NCBI GenBank assembly: GCA_005046945.1
Contig: SUSS01000016.1
Coordinates: forward strand, 1-55,961
Reading direction: 5' to 3'
Source: Tissierella creatinini
GTDB lineage: Bacteria > Bacillota > Clostridia > Tissierellales > Tissierellaceae
Length of the DNA stretch: 55,961 bases
Numbering within the stretch: the first letter of the stretch is position 1; every line of letters starts with the position of its first letter. Below are positions 53,269 through 55,961 of the stretch, piece by piece. The notes below the pieces were generated by a model, which did not search any database, was not told where the DNA came from, and was given only the letters and a program-made list of their open reading frames with translations. Position numbers and translations under genes: made by a program.

Positions 53269-54441
53269 TTAATAAAAAATTGATTCCATTATCATCATGT
53301 AGTAGTTGTCCTTTTGTTGATATGATTGGAAGTCAACTCCTACTCCAAAAGTATCCTTAGCAAATTTATCAAGGAATTCTTTATTCAATACATCTTCCTT
53401 TAAATTAGAATTATTATCTATTGCATATTTTGCTAATTCAACTGCATATTCCGGTAAAAATATTGTTACTGGCATAGGCCATCCTGAAAGTCTTCCCGTC
53501 ATACCAGCTTCTTTGGCTTTTTCAGATATCATAGCATTTATCTTATCAAAATTTGCAGAATCCTCTTCTGCTATCTCAAGCCCCATAACAGTTGGATATG
53601 CTTGTGTTGGTGTTGGGCAGCATTGTTCTGCAACTAAAAATTTAAGTTTTAATGCTTCATCAAGTATAACATCATACATTGGACAGTTACTTCCGAATAT
53701 ATTTGTATCAGGTCCGTACTTTTCGATTTGTCTAGGTACATCTTCCCTTAAGAATTGTAACATAGGTGCTGTTCCATCACCAGTTTGTGGATCCGGTGTA
53801 ACAACTTCTACAAACTCCATACCTAGTTTTTCTGCTGTTTCTTTCATTGTATCTTTACGAAGGGAAATTACTTCTTTAGCTAAATGTGTTGGAAATGAGT
53901 AGTGAATAAATGTTTTAGCTCCCATATCATGTGCTTTTTCTACTATTGTAACTCCTCTTCTTGCCCAGTCAGTATCTAAATTAATGTCAACATATTTTGC
54001 CATTAATTCTGGATCATCCCATATTGGTGCTGTAATTGTTATAATATCTGGTCTTTTTTCTTTAACTTTTTGAAGACCTGGAAGATAACCAGATCCTCCT
54101 GATGCTATTATTATAGCCTTCATATCCGGATCATCTGCAAGACTTACTATTTGACTTAATGCTGTTTCCATTTCAGCATTAACATTTTCAGGGAATGTAA
54201 GATGTTTTACTATGCCAGGATATTTTTTCACCATATTGTCTCCTGCTCTAAACTCATCCTCACTACTTGATAATGTTGGTGTAATAATACCGATTTTATA
54301 ACTTGGTGCTTCCGTTTCTTTAATTACTTCTCCACTTGCCGGAACTTCAGCAACTTCTTCTTTTTTAGGCTCTCCTGCACAAGCTGCTAAGTTAAAAGTC
54401 ATAGCCAATGCAAGAAGTAATACCATTAATCTTTTTTTCAT
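53269..54441 (-). CDS. DUF3798-like substrate-binding lipoprotein
   Basis: A 390-residue secreted lipoprotein: signal MKKRLMVLLLALAMTFNLAA, then the lipobox Cys (C21) and a charged linker. The mature part is periplasmic-binding-protein-like: YKIGIITPTLSSSEDEFRAG, KAIIIASGGSGYLPGLQKVK, THLAKEVISLRKDTMKETAE and VAEQCCPTPTQAYPTVMGLE. I recall this pattern as DUF3798; the name is from memory. The double Cys (EQCC) is unusual for a binding protein. It is followed by an RbsA-type ATPase and two permeases, giving a complete importer, and preceded by a double-cubane gene. Ligand unknown. Confidence 0.82.
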   Translation of the reverse strand: MKKRLMVLLLALAMTFNLAACAGEPKKEEVAEVPASGEVIKETEAPSYKIGIITPTLSSSEDEFRAGDNMVKKYPGIVKHLTFPENVNAEMETALSQIVSLADDPDMKAIIIASGGSGYLPGLQKVKEKRPDIITITAPIWDDPELMAKYVDINLDTDWARRGVTIVEKAHDMGAKTFIHYSFPTHLAKEVISLRKDTMKETAEKLGMEFVEVVTPDPQTGDGTAPMLQFLREDVPRQIEKYGPDTNIFGSNCPMYDVILDEALKLKFLVAEQCCPTPTQAYPTVMGLEIAEEDSANFDKINAMISEKAKEAGMTGRLSGWPMPVTIFLPEYAVELAKYAIDNNSNLKEDVLNKEFLDKFAKDTFGVGVDFQSYQQKDNYYMMIMESIFY

Positions 54442-54498
54442 TTTTATGCCCCTTCCTTTTTATGTATATCAAACAATTGCAATGCAATTGAATGTTTC

Positions 54499-55647
54499 TT
54501 AGAGAATTTCAATAAATGCGTTAAATCTTGTGTTCAATTGTCCAGTATCATGTTCTGAGTAATTTGTCTCGATGCGCAAATAAGGCTTTTGCTTTTCATT
54601 TTGAACATAATTCTTAACATTTGTGGACTCTACATTAAAAGTATGGCAGGCCTGCAAAATAACCTCCACAACTCCATCTATCTGGTATTCATCTATCATC
54701 TCACCCAAGGCCTTAAAACGATTTGGATTAGGCGTCATTACAGAGCAATTGATATTTAGATATTTTCTTGTAATAGCATCTATAGGGTCAATGGATTCAT
54801 CTACCATATCTATCTTTTCCTTTGGACCACTGCAGTTTTCAAAGGCAACAACATCTGCACCCAAGTCCTCTATCTGCTTAACCACCTTATATCTTAGTCC
54901 TCCCGTTGGACACCCCGTTATCAGTATCCTAGGCCTCTTGGACTCTTTGCCCTTAAGTTCTTTCTCATACTTGTCCCTAAGGTCTTTAGTCCTCTGGATG
55001 ATTTCCTCATAGGCCTCATCCTTGTCAAACCTAAATTCTACGGCTTCCATAGTGGTATTTATATCGAAACCACTTACAGGAGAAGGATTTAGCTTACCTA
55101 GCTCATAATAGTCAAGGAGTATCCTTCTTTCCCTGTTTCTTATCCTAATAGCCTCTCTAAGCTTGTCCTCTGTAATCTCAATATTAAACTTTTCCTCAAG
55201 AACCCTTTTAAAATCCAGCATTTCCTCTTTCCAGTAAAGAAAATCATGTTTCTTCATCTGACCTTGTGGAAGATGCATTACATGAACATCCTTAAGCTTT
55301 CCCAATAACTCGTACATCTTTTTCTTGCCATCACAAGTGGTTTCACCAACTATTAAGTCGGAAAAATAAAAATAAGGACATGATTCCGTCAAGGCATTTC
55401 CATAACTAGATTTAATCACTGGACAAAGATTTTCTGGCAAGTGAACTTCAGCAGCTTGAATAACCCCCTCAGGTCCTCCACATAAGCTTACAGGCAATGC
55501 ATCTGCAGCATAAATAAGCTCCAGTGGTGAATATGTACAAAACATTCCAACTATCCTTGTGTCTTGTTCTTTAATAGCCTTAATCTCCAAAAAACCTTCT
55601 CTTCTGGTTTCCTCATACTCATCAAAATTCTCAGGTAAATTAATCAT
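54499..55647 (-). CDS. 2-hydroxyacyl-CoA dehydratase-like / double-cubane cluster protein (paralogue 4)
   Basis: A 382-residue copy closest to paralogue 3 (48077): FCTYSP, LCGGP, LCPVIKSSYG, ESCPYF, ETTCDGKKK, ENCSG, NCSVMTPN and QACHTF. All six invariant cysteines are present. The ATG at 55647 (MINLPENFDEYEET) follows AGGGG. Codon choice is richer in CTT/AGG/GGC than in paralogue 3. It is the first gene before the DUF3798-like lipoprotein and importer, 57 nt apart, so it may act on what that importer brings in; this is inference. Confidence 0.88.
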   Translation of the reverse strand: MINLPENFDEYEETRREGFLEIKAIKEQDTRIVGMFCTYSPLELIYAADALPVSLCGGPEGVIQAAEVHLPENLCPVIKSSYGNALTESCPYFYFSDLIVGETTCDGKKKMYELLGKLKDVHVMHLPQGQMKKHDFLYWKEEMLDFKRVLEEKFNIEITEDKLREAIRIRNRERRILLDYYELGKLNPSPVSGFDINTTMEAVEFRFDKDEAYEEIIQRTKDLRDKYEKELKGKESKRPRILITGCPTGGLRYKVVKQIEDLGADVVAFENCSGPKEKIDMVDESIDPIDAITRKYLNINCSVMTPNPNRFKALGEMIDEYQIDGVVEVILQACHTFNVESTNVKNYVQNEKQKPYLRIETNYSEHDTGQLNTRFNAFIEIL

Positions 55648-55906
55648 TCTGCCAGCCCCTAATAGTACATAATATATATTTAACTATATTAGATTACAAT
55701 ATCCGAATATACATCGTCAACAGATATAGAATTATTTGATAATACGGTGTTTATGATAGATAATATTTATTTATGTATTGATAACAACATCTTAACTTTT
55801 TCCCTAAATACAATCGAGTTGGAGGTAATTAATTATTTTAATTACTATCTTCTCACACCACCAAGCTAAGTAGACTTTCACCACCAAGTTGTTAGCCATG
55901 CTTGGC

Positions 55907-55961
55907 GTAGAGTAGGGGAATGAAAACATTTCATTCCCCCCTGCATCAAACCGTGCATGCG
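55907..55961 (-). mobile_element. 3' end of a group II intron (partial, runs off the window)
   Basis: On the minus strand the window edge begins CGCATGCACGGTTTGAT, the 3' half of a domain V hairpin, then a hairpin GGGGAATGAAA/TTTCATTCCCC (domain VI) and CTACTCTAC, with an A placed 7 nt from the AC end as for the branch-point. The intron body and reverse transcriptase gene would lie to the right. The adjacent 55648-55906 has no gene; it carries two CACCACCAAG direct repeats (55848-55893) and otherwise AT-rich DNA upstream of the 55647 gene. Confidence 0.6.

Overview
The window looks like chromosome of a low-GC, anaerobic, Gram-positive bacterium of the Clostridia/Tissierellia kind. The signs are AT-rich intergenic DNA, strong AGGAGG ribosome sites, many GTG/TTG starts, a type I-B CRISPR-Cas system, and a large set of corrinoid and iron-sulfur genes. 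The genus cannot be named from sequence reading alone. Nearly all genes are on the minus strand.

Left part (1-9230): a metal cassette (HMA protein, P1B-type ATPase, MarR regulator) that is visibly more GC-rich than its surroundings and lies between two diverged copies of a LysR promoter; a LysR regulator; a 4-oxalocrotonate-tautomerase-like protein; an unrecognised coiled-coil protein; a HAD phosphatase; and ptsI. From 9353 to 13866 lies the tyrA-aroA-aroC-pheA operon for the end of tyrosine and phenylalanine synthesis. It is preceded by an unlisted 29-codon leader peptide gene rich in Phe and Tyr codons, with mutually exclusive antiterminator and terminator hairpins, which is the layout of ribosome-mediated attenuation.

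Middle (13982-29231): a 96-repeat type I-B CRISPR array transcribed on the minus strand, its leader, and a complete cas6-cas8b-cas7-cas5-cas3-cas4-cas1-cas2 operon. Just upstream of cas6 is a degenerate repeat-spacer-repeat unit with its own promoter. Its 28-nt guide matches 16 of the first 17 positions at the cas6 promoter next to a TCA motif, so it looks like a crRNA-like RNA that represses its own cas operon (CreR type). A frameshifted IS1182-type transposase remnant and a decayed second copy of the tyrA leader follow, so the CRISPR-Cas locus is bracketed by copies of the same leader.

Right part (29875-55647): a corrinoid/iron-sulfur gene cluster. It holds seven UroD/MtaA-type methyltransferases, two corrinoid proteins, one RACo-like ferredoxin-ASKHA activase, a His-rich CobW GTPase, four 2-hydroxyacyl-CoA-dehydratase-like (double-cubane type) proteins, a flavodoxin/ferredoxin (EFR1) protein and two different ABC importers (SsuABC type; BMP/sugar type with a DUF3798-like lipoprotein). 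A reasonable inference is uptake of methylated (or otherwise reducible) compounds, methyl transfer to corrinoid proteins, ATP-driven reactivation of Co(II), and low-potential reduction by double-cubane proteins. The substrate is unknown. At the right edge the 3' end of a group II intron (half of domain V, and domain VI) runs off the window.
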